Made by a program: the position numbers and the translations under genes. A stretch of DNA of 64,000 bases from Chrysogorgia sp. JL179-B06 (Eukaryota; Cnidaria; Anthozoa; Scleralcyonacea; Chrysogorgiidae): the NCBI GenBank assembly GCA_035772405.1, contig JAYKKM010000500.1, forward strand, positions 447,501 to 511,500, read 5' to 3'. Positions 26,738-38,600 of this stretch are shown here, in pieces (position 1 is the stretch's first letter; each line of letters begins with the position of its first letter). The notes beneath the pieces were generated by a model that searched no databases, was not told the DNA's origin, and was given only the letters and a program-made list of their open reading frames with translations.

Positions 26738-27084
26738 TTGATAATTACTGACCGGACGACGACATGTGAGTTCTCAGTGTCAAATAGCACGGCCAGCCGA
26801 TCACAAACGTGTGCTCGTCATTATAATCAGTCACCTGTGCGTTACGATCATGCGAAAGCCGACTTGGATAACGACATGGCGATGCTTTCGCCTTACTTCA
26901 GAACCCCAGAAAAAGACGAAGATAGCTATTCATCAACTTCAGCCTTCGGATTCACCAGCTCATCTGAACTGGTATCCCCGATGAGCGCGACATCTTTGGA
27001 AACCAGTAGTGTCACAGATTCCTCAGTCGGCACTTTTGGGTTTACAAGCGACTCAGATGCCTCGTGTTGCATACGAATCAAGTG
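26738..27084 (+). CDS. Candidate exon, Ser/Thr-rich protein
   Basis: An open frame with GC-richer codons encodes a Ser/Thr-rich segment with two related words, AFGFTSSSE and TFGFTSDSD. The likely start is the ATG at 26876. It ends at AAGTG|GTAAGA, a strong donor. A possible second exon is 27178-27267, preceded by TTTCCTTTGCCAG and followed by GCAAG|GTAACT. That exon is open in two frames, but joining it in the frame used here meets a stop, so either the junction is different or a frameshift is present. No known domain is seen. It could be a captured host gene fragment or part of the element's own gene set. Confidence 0.35.
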
Positions 27085-27268
27085 GTAAGATTTTACCATG
27101 TCTCAATACATATTTTAACAATGTTTTCAAATCACGTTAAATATAGGAATAATGTTTTCGTTTATTTCCTTTGCCAGCTTCTGACAACACGCCAACAATT
27201 AAGCCGAATTGTGGACTTTCACTCCAAAACACGAAAAGAACCCTTAAGTTCGGAAGTCAAGTGCAAGG

Positions 27269-27827
27269 TAACTATGTTATTCCGTTTTGTTCTTTCCATA
27301 TTTCATTTGATTTTATAAAATAATAGTTTGCGCGCAGGATGCACATGTCATCGCTTATTAACAATGCAAACTATTGAAGTTATATCGGCCCTGCCACTTA
27401 CCGGATTCAGGAAGCCATTTCATGACAAAATATAAGGTCCATTCACGCGCCTAATCAAATTGTTGGTTTGACATTGGAGCGACTGTGGAGAGGCATTGTT
27501 TCAAACTGCGAACAAACTCGCGAAACTTAATTATGAATTAACGAAGAGAGCCTGGATTTACTTTTGAATTATAATAAATCATTCATTATAGGTTCGGAAC
27601 CGTAGGTCACATTCACAGCTGCACAGCGTGCTTTGCGGGGGGTGCTTATTGCTGCCGTATGTCAGCACACTAATCGTCTAATCTTGATACTCATGAGATC
27701 TCTTTGCGGACCTATATCTCGATTTGTGTAAATAGCCCTCTGTCGTTCGAGATATTTGTTCAGTTTGATGACGTAGAAGTTTATTTTGGAATTTGCCTGT
27801 CGGATCTTTTCAACATGTAGCAGACAT
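27269..27827. other. Foldback element interior, nothing recognised
   Basis: No supported gene, RNA or repeat. Confidence 0.4.
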
Positions 27828-28650
27828 GCAGCTAAATGCAGAAATTGCTCCTACATGTCATTGGACGATAAAAATAGTAACAACAGAATTACTCTATCTA
27901 TAGTCTACGCTGTTTACATACTTATCTAGATCTAAATAGACCAACGAATACACGGAAACCTATCGCTTGAATCAATAAATAAATAAAGAAAGATTGGTTA
28001 CCATATTTTCGCACGATTTATATTACCGGGAGATCGAAGACGTATGAATTCAACACGCGATTGAGAATCAGAAATATATTTTAATGCCACAAACAACAAG
28101 AGTGTAAGGTATTCCGTACTTACATGAGTGCTGAATAAACTTTTACTTTCAAAAAGCTTCGAAGAACAAACACAAATAAAACAAGCAAAAATATTTTTGT
28201 CAGGCCGCGTGGTTTGCTAGGCCAGCGGATCAATCGGTTCATCAATTGTTTTATTTGTTGATTGGTTCTTCGAAGCTTTTTGAAAGTAAAAGTTTATTCA
28301 GCACTCATGTAAGTACGGAATAGTTTTAAGCTTTAAGCATACATTCTTGCTGTTTGGGGCATTAAAATATATTTCTGATTCTCGATCGTGTGTTGAATTC
28401 ATACGTCTGTATGAATGTATTTCTGATTCTCGATCGTGTGTTGAATTCAATCTCCCGGTAATATAAATCGTGCGAAAATATTTATAACATGTGAGTTCAA
28501 GACATAACCATTCTTTCATTATTTATTAATACAAGCGATAGGTTTCCGTGTATTCGTTGATCTATGTAGATATAAATAAATATGTAAACAGCGTATATTG
28601 AGTAATTATACTCCAATGACAGGTCGCAGCAATTCCTGCATTTAGCCACA
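27828..28650. repeat. Large imperfect palindrome, about 820 bp
   Basis: The left arm runs from CAGACATGCAGCTAAATGCA through ACACGGAAACCTATCGCTTG to AAAAGCTTCGAAGAAC. The right arm returns with GTTCTTCGAAGCTTTTTGAA, CAAGCGATAGGTTTCCGTGT and TGCATTTAG. The centre is near 28215. The right arm has an extra duplication of GATTCTCGATCGTGTGTTGA. This is probably a nested miniature element with very long inverted repeats; no coding function. Confidence 0.8.
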
Positions 28651-29662
28651 TTTACCAGCAGAAGGTCTGACATTATTGAATTCAGTATTTACTCATCCGA
28701 ACACTGGAGGGCTGACAAAGCATGATGAACACAAAATAGAGTGTAAACATCGCCAAACGGTGCTGATCACCGTTCCTTGGACCTTTATATACTATCAGAG
28801 AAAATAATGGATAATGTCGGACCTTGTGCTGGTTGTCGAAAAGAACCGACAGGCAATCGTCCAGATTTGGAACATCCAAGCAACGTGCATGCTAGCTATT
28901 CTATTCCCTTAAAATGTAATGTCTGCATATGTCTTTTAAATTAATTTCTAGTGGGATGTACAACTACATGTAACTGCTGGTTCAAAGACAAACTATTTGT
29001 TATTGATATTGTTGACCAAAGTCTTGTGTACCAGAAACTTGCGGACCTGCTGACAACCCATCATGCCAAAACTGATGCATTCATGCCGTGTTACACCAAG
29101 TAACATCAATCAGGATTCGACGTACTATAGTAAATCTTCAATTGAATCTTTGACTTTACCACTATAGTATTTGTTGTCCACTACAACTTATCTCCTGCTA
29201 ATACTGTCTACAATAAATCTGTGAATGCCGATTGTATCGATTGAAAGCACAAACAATACAGTCACTAAGGTTTGGTCTATCATTTGTATTGATCTGAGTT
29301 TGAGTGTTAGACTCTTGAAAAGTTTGATGTTTGGCAATGAACAAATAAATTAGTTCACCAATTGATATTGATAATCGATGTCGCTCAGGTCACAAAAATG
29401 GTTTATTGATATCAAATATAATTGATATTGATTGATATTGATTTAATTGATTGCATAGGCCAGGATATACCAGGTCTCTTTATTGCTTCATTATTTGTCA
29501 AATAGGCCTTAGTTTCTTGATTCGACATTAACACTTTTCCCATAATTTGACACTTGTACTATACAACAATTTTAACACTTATATACCGGTACGTTGGGTA
29601 ATCTGCAGTGTATATTGTGGCCCCTTGACTGCAATTATTGCCTTCAACTTTGCAATGGCAGC
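28651..29662. other. Foldback element interior, right part
   Basis: At 28806-28940 on the plus strand a frame contains CAGCRKEP and CNVCICL, two CxxC motifs. It may be a relic of a zinc-binding exon and is comparable in style to the cysteine motifs at 22.7-22.95 kb. The remainder has short ATTGATATTGATTG repeats (about 29420-29450) and no gene. Confidence 0.35.
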
Positions 29663-30990
29663 CAGAAGTTTTGATACCTCTATATTCTGAGTGTGATTCT
29701 TGGAGATATTTTGCTGATTTCAGCTTTATAGAGGGTTCAGAAGTTTTGATACCTCTATATTTCTAATGCGATTCTTAGAGATATTTTGCTGATTTCAATC
29801 TTATAGAGGGTTCAGAAGTTTTGATACCTCTATATTTCGAGTGCCATTCTTAGAGATATTTTGCTGATTTCAGTCTTATAGAGGGTTCAGAAGTTTTGAT
29901 CCCTCTATATTTTGAGTGTGATTCTTAGAGATATTTTGCTGATTTCAGCTTTATAGAGGGTTCAGAAGTTTTGATACCTCTATATTTCGAATGCGATTCT
30001 AACTTCTAAGATATATTTTGCTGATTTCAGTCTTATAGAGGGTTCAGAAGTTTTGATACCTCTATATTTCGAGTGCGATTCTTAGAGATATTTTGCTGAT
30101 TTCAGTCTTATAGAGGGTTCAGAAGTTTTGATACCTCTATATTTCGAATGCGATTCTTAGAGATATTTTGCTGATTTCAGTCTTATAGAGGGTTCAGAAG
30201 TTTTGATATCTCTATATTTTGAGTGTGATTCTTAGAGATATTTTGCTGATTTCAGCTTTATAGAGGGTTCAGAAGTTTTGATACCTCTATATTTCGAGTG
30301 CGATTCTTAGAGATATTTTGCTGATTTCAGCTTTATAGAGGGTTCAGAAGTTTTGATACCTCTATATTTCGAATGCGATTCTTAGAGATATTTTGCTGAT
30401 TTCAGTCTTATAGAGGGTTCAGAAGTTTTGATACCTCTATATTTTTAGTGTGATTCTTAGAGATATTTTGCTGATTTCAGCTTTATAGAGGGTTCAGAAG
30501 TTTTGATACCTCTATATTTTTAGTGTGATTCTTAGAGATATTTTGCTGATTTCATTAATATAGAGGGTTCAGAAGTTTTGATACTTCTATATTTCGAGTA
30601 AGATTTTTAGGGATAATTGTGCTGATTTCAATATTTTATAGAAGGTTCAGAAGTTTTGATACCTCTATATTTTGAGTGTGATTCTTAGAGATATTTTGCT
30701 GATTTCAGTCTTATAGAGGGTTCAGAAGTTTTGATACCTCTATATTTCGAGTGCGATTTTTAGAGATATTTTGCTGATTTCAGTCTTATAGAGGGTTCAG
30801 AAGTTTTGATACCTCTATATTTTGAGTGTGATTCTTAGAGATATTTTGCTGATTTGAGTCTTATAGAGGGTTCAGAAGTTTTGATACCTCTATATTTCGA
30901 GTGCGATGTTTAGAGATATGTTGCTGTTTTTAGCCTTATTATAGAGGGTTCAGAAGTTCTGATACCTCTATATATTGAATGTGATTTCAG
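29663..30990 (-). repeat. 75-bp tandem array, right (about 18 units, inverted)
   Basis: The same 75-bp unit as at 18710-22240 but in reverse complement (AGAAGTTTTGATACCTCTAT...). It is more divergent, with a longer unit near 30000 and degenerate units near 30600 and 30940. It mirrors the left array inside the other terminal repeat. Confidence 0.95.
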
Positions 30991-31233
30991 CCTTTCTGCG
31001 TTATTTATATATATATATTAACTTTTTAACATGGTCACGAATTTACTATACGTAATATTAGATTTTTCATAATAGTGTGCAAACTGAGCGCTTAGATATT
31101 CAGTATTTTCACATTTCGTTAAAATTATATCGTCCTTGCTGACTTCCTCATTTCCTTATAAACTGTCTGCAAAATAAAGCTTTTTCTTTTGGTAACAGTT
31201 GAACAGTTTATTTTAATTTTTTTTTTGCCAAAT
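30991..31233. other. Subterminal AT-rich spacer
   Basis: AT-rich spacer with T homopolymers, matching the left spacer in composition only. Confidence 0.5.
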
Positions 31234-31284
31234 TTTGCTGAAAAATTGAAGATTGGAAAATCCCGATATAGTTTGGAACGCGTT
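31234..31284 (-). repeat. Right terminal inverted repeat
   Basis: Ends ...ATAGTTTGGAACGCGTT, the inverse of the left end, followed immediately by the TTAG target duplication. Confidence 0.88.
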
Positions 31285-34200
31285 TTAGATAAAAGCGTGA
31301 GATAAGAGCGTAATTAAAGGATTATATGTTTGATAGCATAAGCGTTCAAATCGGCAGAAATAACTTGCCGAGCAATCATTTCGGGAGAATTATCACTTAT
31401 CTAACCTTCGTTTATCGATTAAGCGATCCATGTGTCGAAGAAACACTTCGGGAAGCAGTGTGAACAACTGCTCAAGATCTCAAACATAGTAATAATGACG
31501 CTGTGCTACGGTCTGATTTGAATATTGGTTGGTTTTGAACAAGAGGAAGACGTTAAAAAGTCATTAGTCTGCTGTGCTTCAACAACTTTACGCCTGATTT
31601 GAATATTAGTTAATTAGGTTTGAAGGAGAAAAAGGTCATTAGGTCAAGGCGAATGCGTGGGTTCGAATTCGTTTCGTCTAACGATTACAAGGCTGCGTTT
31701 GTGGTTAACTAGCAATCGGAGTTTATACGGTCATCACGCTCCCATCTCTTGTCCTCGTGAAAGGTTCGAAAGTTTTCTTCGAAATGTAGGCATCAAGATT
31801 TGTAAGTCCGTAAGAATCGTGATTATAAATGATTGATTTGAACAAATAACGTTCGAAACTAATAAGTCCCTGTACAAGAACAAAAACCCTAACCATAACC
31901 AGAACCCAAATAAAAACTCTAGTCCTAGCCCTGAAATAAAGGAATACTAACCCTACTTTAAACTAAAGCTTTCAATTATGTAATACACGAAGTAAGAGCC
32001 CCATTTTGACTATTTGCGATATTCGCCTATTTGCGTATAGCATTTGAGGAAATTTCTAGCGGGGAAATTCGAAATAGGACTTTTTTGGCAATGTTTAAAG
32101 ACAGTATCTCGGACACGAATGGACAAAAGCGAAAACCGTAAAAGAACTTATCAGCTATTTTTGCGTCCTCTATACAGAGAGAACTAAAATTTATGGAGGG
32201 TTTATATGATCGAGCTTTAAATTTGGCTGACTCAGTTCATTTTCAAAGTTATTGTGTACCTAAAAACCTGTATAGAGGGACATCAAAGATTGTTCAACGG
32301 TATAAGTGTCCAAATAGATGGATTAAATCTTTAGCGCGTTTATGATGAAATGAAACCTAGCGACTTTAACGTATAACCTAAGGGATTCTCTGGACGAAGA
32401 GAAGCCGTACGAAGAACGAATTTTGAATCGTGTTGACTTGTCAAACGAAGCGAAGATTGAGTGCTCACTTGGGCAATAGCCCGTGGGTCGTTAAGAGACA
32501 TTAGTGGCGCAACTCACAAATATTTGCATGTCTTGGGAATATTTAATTGATTTGAGGGTACACACTAGGAATTTATGGGTAAACCGGCATTAGTCAATAT
32601 GGGATAATTAGGGATATTTATCATCCATGAATTCCGCGATGTGAGGCGTTCTTAACACTAATTAAGATTTAAGTATTCCCTCGTAGACTCCTAACTCCAA
32701 CCTCTTCAAACGCATTCATTTGCCTGCAAGCGAAATAAAACTTTATCAAAATTGCTTTTCTAGATACAATCGAAATAGAACTTTAACGCGGTTGCTAAGG
32801 TTTATTTGGCTGAATCAGACCATTCGAGAAGCCAAAGCTAGGCGGCTCTCTGTGTTGCGAACGAAAGTAATTAGCGTTAAGAACGCCTCACATCCCGTGT
32901 AGACTCCTAACCCTATTCCACGTTCATAACCCTAAATTTAATTATATACTAAAATGTGCCATTCTTCGTTGTTGAGGTAGAAGCGGGTTTTCCACGAAGA
33001 CACTTCATTGCGGTGATGTTACGTTGAAGAGAATCAGTACTCGAATGGAACGACGCTGTATTTACTCTACGGTTACAGAACTGTTAATCGCCCCATATGC
33101 CCCCCAAAACACACCAAATGGCCCGGAGGGCCTTTTTCGCGGCCCTGTGGCCCGTTTGAGAAATATACCTACTATCCCCGCTCACCTCCATTAATACCTC
33201 TCCCTCACAATTCACCCATCCACCCCTCAAAAGTTAAAAGTTAAAGCAAAGTTAAAGTTAAAGTGAACATAAAGTTAAAGTAAAGTTAAAAGTTAAAGTA
33301 AAGTTAAAAGTTAAAGTAAACATAAAGTTAAAGTAAAGTTAAAAGTTAAAGTTAAAATTCAACGCAAAGTTAAAGTTAAAGGTTAAAGCAAAGTTAAAGT
33401 AAAGTTAAAAGTTAAAGTAAAGTTAAAAGTTAAAGTAAACATAAAGTTAAAGTAAAGTTAAAAGTTAAAGTTAAAAGTTAAAGTAAAGTTAAAAGTTAAA
33501 GTTAAAAGTTAAAGCAAAGTTAAAGTAAACATAAAGTTAAAGTAAAAAGTTAAAGTAAAGTTAAAAGTCAACGCAAAGTTAAAATTAAAAGTTAAAGCAA
33601 AGTTAAAGTAAACATAAAGTTAAAGTAAAGTTAAAAGTTAAAAGTTAAAGTAAACATAAAGTTAAAGTTAAAAGTTACATTCACCTGAGAGATGAACCCT
33701 AAACATTTTGACCTAATTATCGCTTATCTCGCGTTAGGGTACGGGATTCCTATGAGGAAGAAACATTTCGGGAAGTTGTACGAAGAACGGCCGAAGATCT
33801 CAAGCATATTGACCTGAAAAATATAAAGTTAAACCTTTTTGGTTAAACTGCACGATTCGGTTATTTTATGACGCCGTTGTCATGATGTATATTCACGTTG
33901 TTAAGGTTAAGATTTACATAAGCCTACATGAACCCTAACCATTTTGGCCGAATTATCGCTAATTATCTCGCGTTAGTGTACGGGATTCCAATGGGGGAAG
34001 AAATACTTCGGGAAACAGTGTGAAGAGTTGTTCAAGATCTCAAACGCATCGACATAGAAAAATAATAAATAGTTTACTTAGTTTTGGCGTAAAGTATTCT
34101 GAAGAAACTATTCGCAAAATGATCAGGAATTACAAAATAATGTTTCCTGGCAGAAGAAGTATTATATATCTAAGAGTTTTAAATTGGTTGAACCGCTTTA

Positions 34201-34310
34201 ATTCATAGAGAACGACGGAACGAGGAGTTTAGAACGAGGATATAAAGCGGACTAAGTAACTTTAGCAGCTTGAATACATTTGTCCACCTGATCTTAGATA
34301 AAAGCGTGAG
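31285..34310. repeat. Macrosatellite unit, complete
   Basis: Nearly identical to 15323-18330 with single-base length differences, including the minisatellite at 33226-33680. It ends at GATCTTAGATAAAAGCG near 34300, where another unit starts. Confidence 0.88.
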
Positions 34311-34735
34311 ATAAGAGCGTAATTAAAGGATTATATGTTTGATAGCATAAGCGTTTAAATCGGCAGAAATAACTTGCCGAGCAATCATTTCGGGAGAATT
34401 ATCACTTATCTAACCTTCGTTTATCGATTAAGCGATCCATGCGTCGAAGAAACACTTCGGGAAGCAGTGTGAACAACTGCTCAAGATCTCAAACATAGTA
34501 ATAATGACGCTGTGCTACGGTCTGATTTGAATATTGGTTGGTTTTGAACAAGAGGAAGACGTTAAAAAGTCATTAGTCTGCTGTGCTTCAACAACTTTAC
34601 GCCTGATTTGAATATTAGTTAATTAGGTTTTGAAGGAGAAAAAGGTCATTAGGTCAAGGCGAATGCGTGGGTTCGAATTCGTTTCGTCTAACGATTACAA
34701 GGCTGTGTTTGTGGTTAACTAGCAATCGGAGAGAT
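34311..34735. repeat. Macrosatellite, trailing partial unit
   Basis: Continues the unit start (GTGAGATAAGAGCGTAATTA) up to GTTAACTAGCAATCGGAG, then homology stops abruptly at about 34732. Confidence 0.85.
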
Positions 34736-34839
34736 ATTTGCGATTCCAATGAACTTTGTTCACGGTCTATCTCGTTGTTGGGAGACGAAATGGGCCAGGG
34801 ATGTTGACGCAAAACACGCTTTAATATCAGCGTTGTCTT

Positions 34840-35090
34840 ATCTTTACCTTTATCTTAATTTATCCTTATCTTAATTTATCCTTATCTTTATCTTTATCTT
34901 TATCCTTATCTTTATCCTTATCTTTATCTTTATCCTTATATTTATCCTTATCCTTATCTTCCTTATCCTTATCCTTATCCTTATCTTTATCCTTATCCTT
35001 ATCCTTATCTTTATCCTTATCTTTATCTTTATCCTTATATTTATCTTTATCCTTATCTTAATCTTAATCCTTATCCTTATCCTTGGGGGT
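34840..35090. repeat. TTATCC/TTATCT hexanucleotide repeat
   Basis: About 40 copies of TTATCC, TTATCT and variants. The minus-strand frame of K/R/I repeats across it is not a gene. Confidence 0.95.
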
Positions 35091-35322
35091 AACACTCGTA
35101 CTTTAACACTGTATATTCCTAATTGCTTTGTTGATTGTTTATCTTGTATTCTTTGAAACACCATTCCTTGCATTTTGATGCAGATTTGGATATATGTTTA
35201 TATTAGTCAGCATTAACACGGCTAAATAAGATACTTGTTTGGTTTATTCTAAGTGGTGGTTCAGCAATTATTAGAATGTTTCCTCTAAGTGCTCTTCAAA
35301 TACCGAATATATAGTATTAGCA
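35091..35322. other. Short non-coding spacer
   Basis: Nothing recognised. Confidence 0.4.
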
Positions 35323-35540
35323 TTATTATACCAATTGGAGAGAACAAGAAGTTTCTGTGGGAGAGAACAAGAAGTTTCTGTGGGAACTTCCTAAATTACC
35401 AGATTTTGTATCTGGTAATTTAGGAAGTTCCCACAGAAACTTTTTCTACTGTATTCTTATTCCATAGAGTTTGTATCTGGTAATTTAGGAAGTTCCCACA
35501 GAAACTTCTTGTTCTCTCCAATTGGTATAATAATTATGTT
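35323..35540. repeat. Palindromic element with internal duplication
   Basis: ATTATACCAATTGGAGAGAA... is mirrored by ...TTCTCTCCAATTGGTATAAT. The segment GGGAACTTCCTAAATTACCA appears once forward and twice inverted (35410-35440 and 35475-35505), so the hairpin has undergone an internal duplication. Confidence 0.85.
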
Positions 35541-36349
35541 CTATCATTGTGTTCATAAACCTTGTGTTTTTTTAGTGGGTGCAATATTGGTGTGTTCTAA
35601 AAGAACATAATATACATTTCTTTAAAAATGTTGCCACTCAAATTAAGGACAATGTAAGTATTGAGGAATGGTATTCATTTGAAATTTGTTAAATCATTTG
35701 CAATGTTAGCTGCATATGCGGGTCATTCCCCAAGTTATTGTGATAATATACTAGTACTGGGAAGGTTTTTACCTCTTGAAAGCAAAATTTCCTCCAATAA
35801 TAAATACCCCTGACAATAATACCACAAACATCCTTTGAACAAATATAAGCCCAAGGCTTATTTTTGAATTTTATGGTACACCAGGAAATGGCTTATTTGG
35901 AGTATGTGAAATATTTGTAGTGTACGCTTTACTATTGTGTATTTCAATATGTAGTATGTTGGGTTCTTTGCTCTGGAACAGCCTACCAATGTTGACATTG
36001 CCAAATCTAAAGAGGGGAGATATGAGTGGACAATTAAAACAAAAAAAGGCAAGATAACTCTCAGGGTAAGTCATCTTTATTGCTGATAATTGTATTCAAT
36101 TTCATTATACAAACATTTAATTATGTTAATTTGCCCTTTTATGTTAATTTGTCCTTTAGACAAATGTCGCTTCTCTAAGAGATGGTTGGATCGACTCTAT
36201 GGAAAAGTCACTCAAGGTGATCATACAATATGCTTAAAAATTATTAAAAATGAGAAAAAAATCAAGCACCTGTTTTAGCTTTTAATGTGTAAAATTATTG
36301 AATATATACATGTATCAGAAACATATTTGAAGCATGTATATTTAGCGTA
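35541..36349. other. Non-coding stretch, nothing recognised
   Basis: AT-rich with no supported gene. Short frames at 35858-36074 and 36090-36278 lack family features. Confidence 0.4.
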
Positions 36350-36357
36350 GCTTACAA

Positions 36358-37054
36358 CAGTGGCGTAGCCAAGGGCGGGCCAGGCTGGGCTTGAGCCCGG
36401 CCAAACCTATATACATCTATATATAAAGTGGTTATTTTATTACCTTATTTGCTTATCAGAATGCTTATATTAATATTATAAGGCTAATAAGGCTCCAGAA
36501 TGCTTATTACCGTATTACCAGTAATAAGAAGAAAATTGGGAAAGTTGCAGCCTTATTTTAGGCATCATTTGATCTCGCGCGTCAATGACGTCATTCATTA
36601 TTCCACATGTACGCATATGGCTATAAGATTAAGAGGCTCGCTGGCACATGCAATTTTCATTAGCATACTGGGGATAGACAACAATTAAGAAACTGTGTTA
36701 GGGTTAGACTATTTTGGAGCTCCTAGCAAACGAAGCAAACAAAGTGATTAATAGTTGTGCAGTTCTACCGATAGCAGATTTCAAACCAGCGTTGTCTTAA
36801 TATCAGGCTCAGAGTCCATTAGTTCATCAACCACAACGTTTGGAAATACTAGCACGAATACTGAACATACTGCAGTGTCAGAGCCTACTGACACAAGCAC
36901 CAATATACTTGCAGCCATTTTATAACCTTCATAATTCTATAAATTCTTCCCCAAAAATGCAGAAATGGCATTCCAGAGACTCTAGATTTCAAAATTTCCG
37001 GGGGAAATATGTCATCACTGCCCGCCCAATTGGTCAACCCTGACTACGCCACTG
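36358..37054. mobile_element. hAT-type miniature element, 697 bp
   Basis: The ends are CAGTGGCGTAGCCA (36358) and its inverse TGACTACGCCACTG (to 37054). An exact 8-bp target duplication, GCTTACAA, lies at 36350-36357 and 37055-37062. CAGTGGCGTAG termini plus 8-bp duplications are characteristic of hAT elements. No transposase is encoded. Confidence 0.93.
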
Positions 37055-37062
37055 GCTTACAA

Positions 37063-37469
37063 GTCTTAAATTATGAATATATGTATTAAATACAATATGT
37101 AACTTTTAGAATGAAACTCCAAGCAAAGAAAGTTATATCTTAGAAGGAAGTGGACCAGTGAGCCCCAAGCGTAAAGGTAAGGAGAAATATGGCATGGATG
37201 ACATTTCATGCAAGGACTATAGCGACATACTTGTGGACAAACAGACAGACTACATAGATAGACAGACAGACTAGAGAGGTAGATAGAGACGAGAGAGAAT
37301 GAGATATCTTCACATTTCATGTCAGTTTATTTTGATGTACAATTCCTTCCTTGTTCAAAAATTGTCAATTTATCCTTTTTCCTAGAGAATCCTTCACTTC
37401 CAAACCGGTCCCCTTCTCGAAAGTCAAGTGTAAATACACGTGGTATGATATCTGAAAAACAGGTTTGTA
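37063..37469. other. Non-coding stretch with GACAGACTAGAGAG-rich patch
   Basis: A simple-sequence patch of GATAGACAGACAGAC/GAGAG words lies at about 37235-37305. No gene. Confidence 0.5.
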
Positions 37470-37950
37470 ATACCGTAAACCTCTGAATATACCCTGGGCT
37501 TATATTCGTTCGTAAGCACTTTTTGGTGGGCTTATACATGGGGGGCTTATATACGGGGGGCTATATACGGACAAGATTTTGTGTTAGTAATAACATTAAT
37601 TATTGACTTTATATATTTCAATATAACACAAGGTTAACATATAAACAAGCATAAGATAATATTAAGTTAGATATCGTCATAGTCCTCATCAGCGGCACTC
37701 AGCGGCAGTGCCGCTGGTACTGTCTGTTACGATTAGCATCATAGTCGACGTCGTTGTCTTCTTCACTCGAAGTATGAAGATGAAATTCTTCTTCTGGTAA
37801 CGGCATGATGTAACGTTGTTCTCGTGTTAGTTTTTCTTGTCCATGTATAAGCCCATGGGTTTATATACGGGTGGGCTTATATTCGGAATGGTGAGAGTGT
37901 TAGTAAATTGGTGGGCTTATATTCGGGGGGGCTTACAGTAGCTTGTGATA
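37470..37950. repeat. Repeat element with GGGCTTATAT words
   Basis: It starts TACCGTAAACCTCTGAATAT and ends GGGGGGGCTTACAGTA, imperfect inverted ends. Inside, GGGCTTATATTCG/GGGCTTATATACG recurs six or more times in both strands. This is a dispersed miniature-element type; no target duplication was assigned. Confidence 0.5.
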
Positions 37951-38079
37951 CAGGCATTACTAAAATTACATCATTGTACTTGTCATGTATTAATGGTAAC
38001 AATAAGAGAACTGTCAGAAGCTAATAATATACTAACCATATGACTCCCTCTATGATAAATATAACCAGTGCCAGATTAC

Positions 38080-38600
38080 GGTTGCACAGGGCCCGTAGCA
38101 AATGAAAAATGCAGGGCCCGGGGCGCTTATTAATTTTGAGACTAAAAGGAGGAGCGCTTATTCGAGGGGGTGCTTATTACAAAATATACAAAATCATGTC
38201 AAGAATAAGAAAGTAATTTTTCAAGTAAAATACAAGAGAGTATCTAACGAGAAAAATACAAGAGAGTATTCATGTGTATTCATGTGTATTCATGTGAGTC
38301 GTCGTTCCATGTGTATATGGCGCTAGAACAGCACACTTAAGAATTGCAGAGAAGTTACACGTGGAGCTGGTGAAAGCGAAAGAAACGTACAGACACATGG
38401 ACATAAATGTGAATGACTTTCAATTAAAAAAGAAAGTTTGTTTCTAGAAATTGCGTTGTAATTTAAATTAGTATGTAGAGAGGGGCGCTTATTTGAGGGG
38501 GAGGCGCTTAATCAAGGAGGAGGCGCTTATTTAAAAAATCAAGGTCTACAGGGGGTGCTTATTGGAGGGGGGCGCTAAATCGAGGAAATACGGTTTGTCA
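38080..38600. repeat. Repeat element with GGGCGCTTATT words
   Basis: GGGCGCTTATT, GGAGCGCTTATTCGAGG and GGCGCTTATTTGAGG recur eight or so times, ending CGCTAAATCGAGGAAATACG. The middle (38270-38300) has a triple TTCATGTGTA repeat. Non-coding. Confidence 0.5.

Larger units (their letters stand above)
18331..31284. mobile_element. Large foldback-like TIR element, 12,954 bp
   Basis: This segment splits a macrosatellite unit. The uninterrupted site CTGATCTTAGATAAAAG survives at 15313-15330. Here the left flank ends TTAG (18327-18330) and the right flank restarts TTAG (31285-31288), a 4-bp target duplication. The ends are inverted repeats of about 50 bp starting AACGCGTTCCAAACTAT. Inside each end lies an array of 75-bp repeats in opposite orientation. 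The 7.4-kb centre has a short HTH-coding frame, candidate spliced exons, a Penelope-like relic and an 820-bp palindrome, but no intact transposase. The layout resembles foldback/TU-type elements; I cannot assign a superfamily. Confidence 0.85.

Noticed and set aside
34871..35173. 100-codon K/I/R-rich frame on the minus strand
   Set aside because: Translation of the TTATCC/TTATCT repeat.
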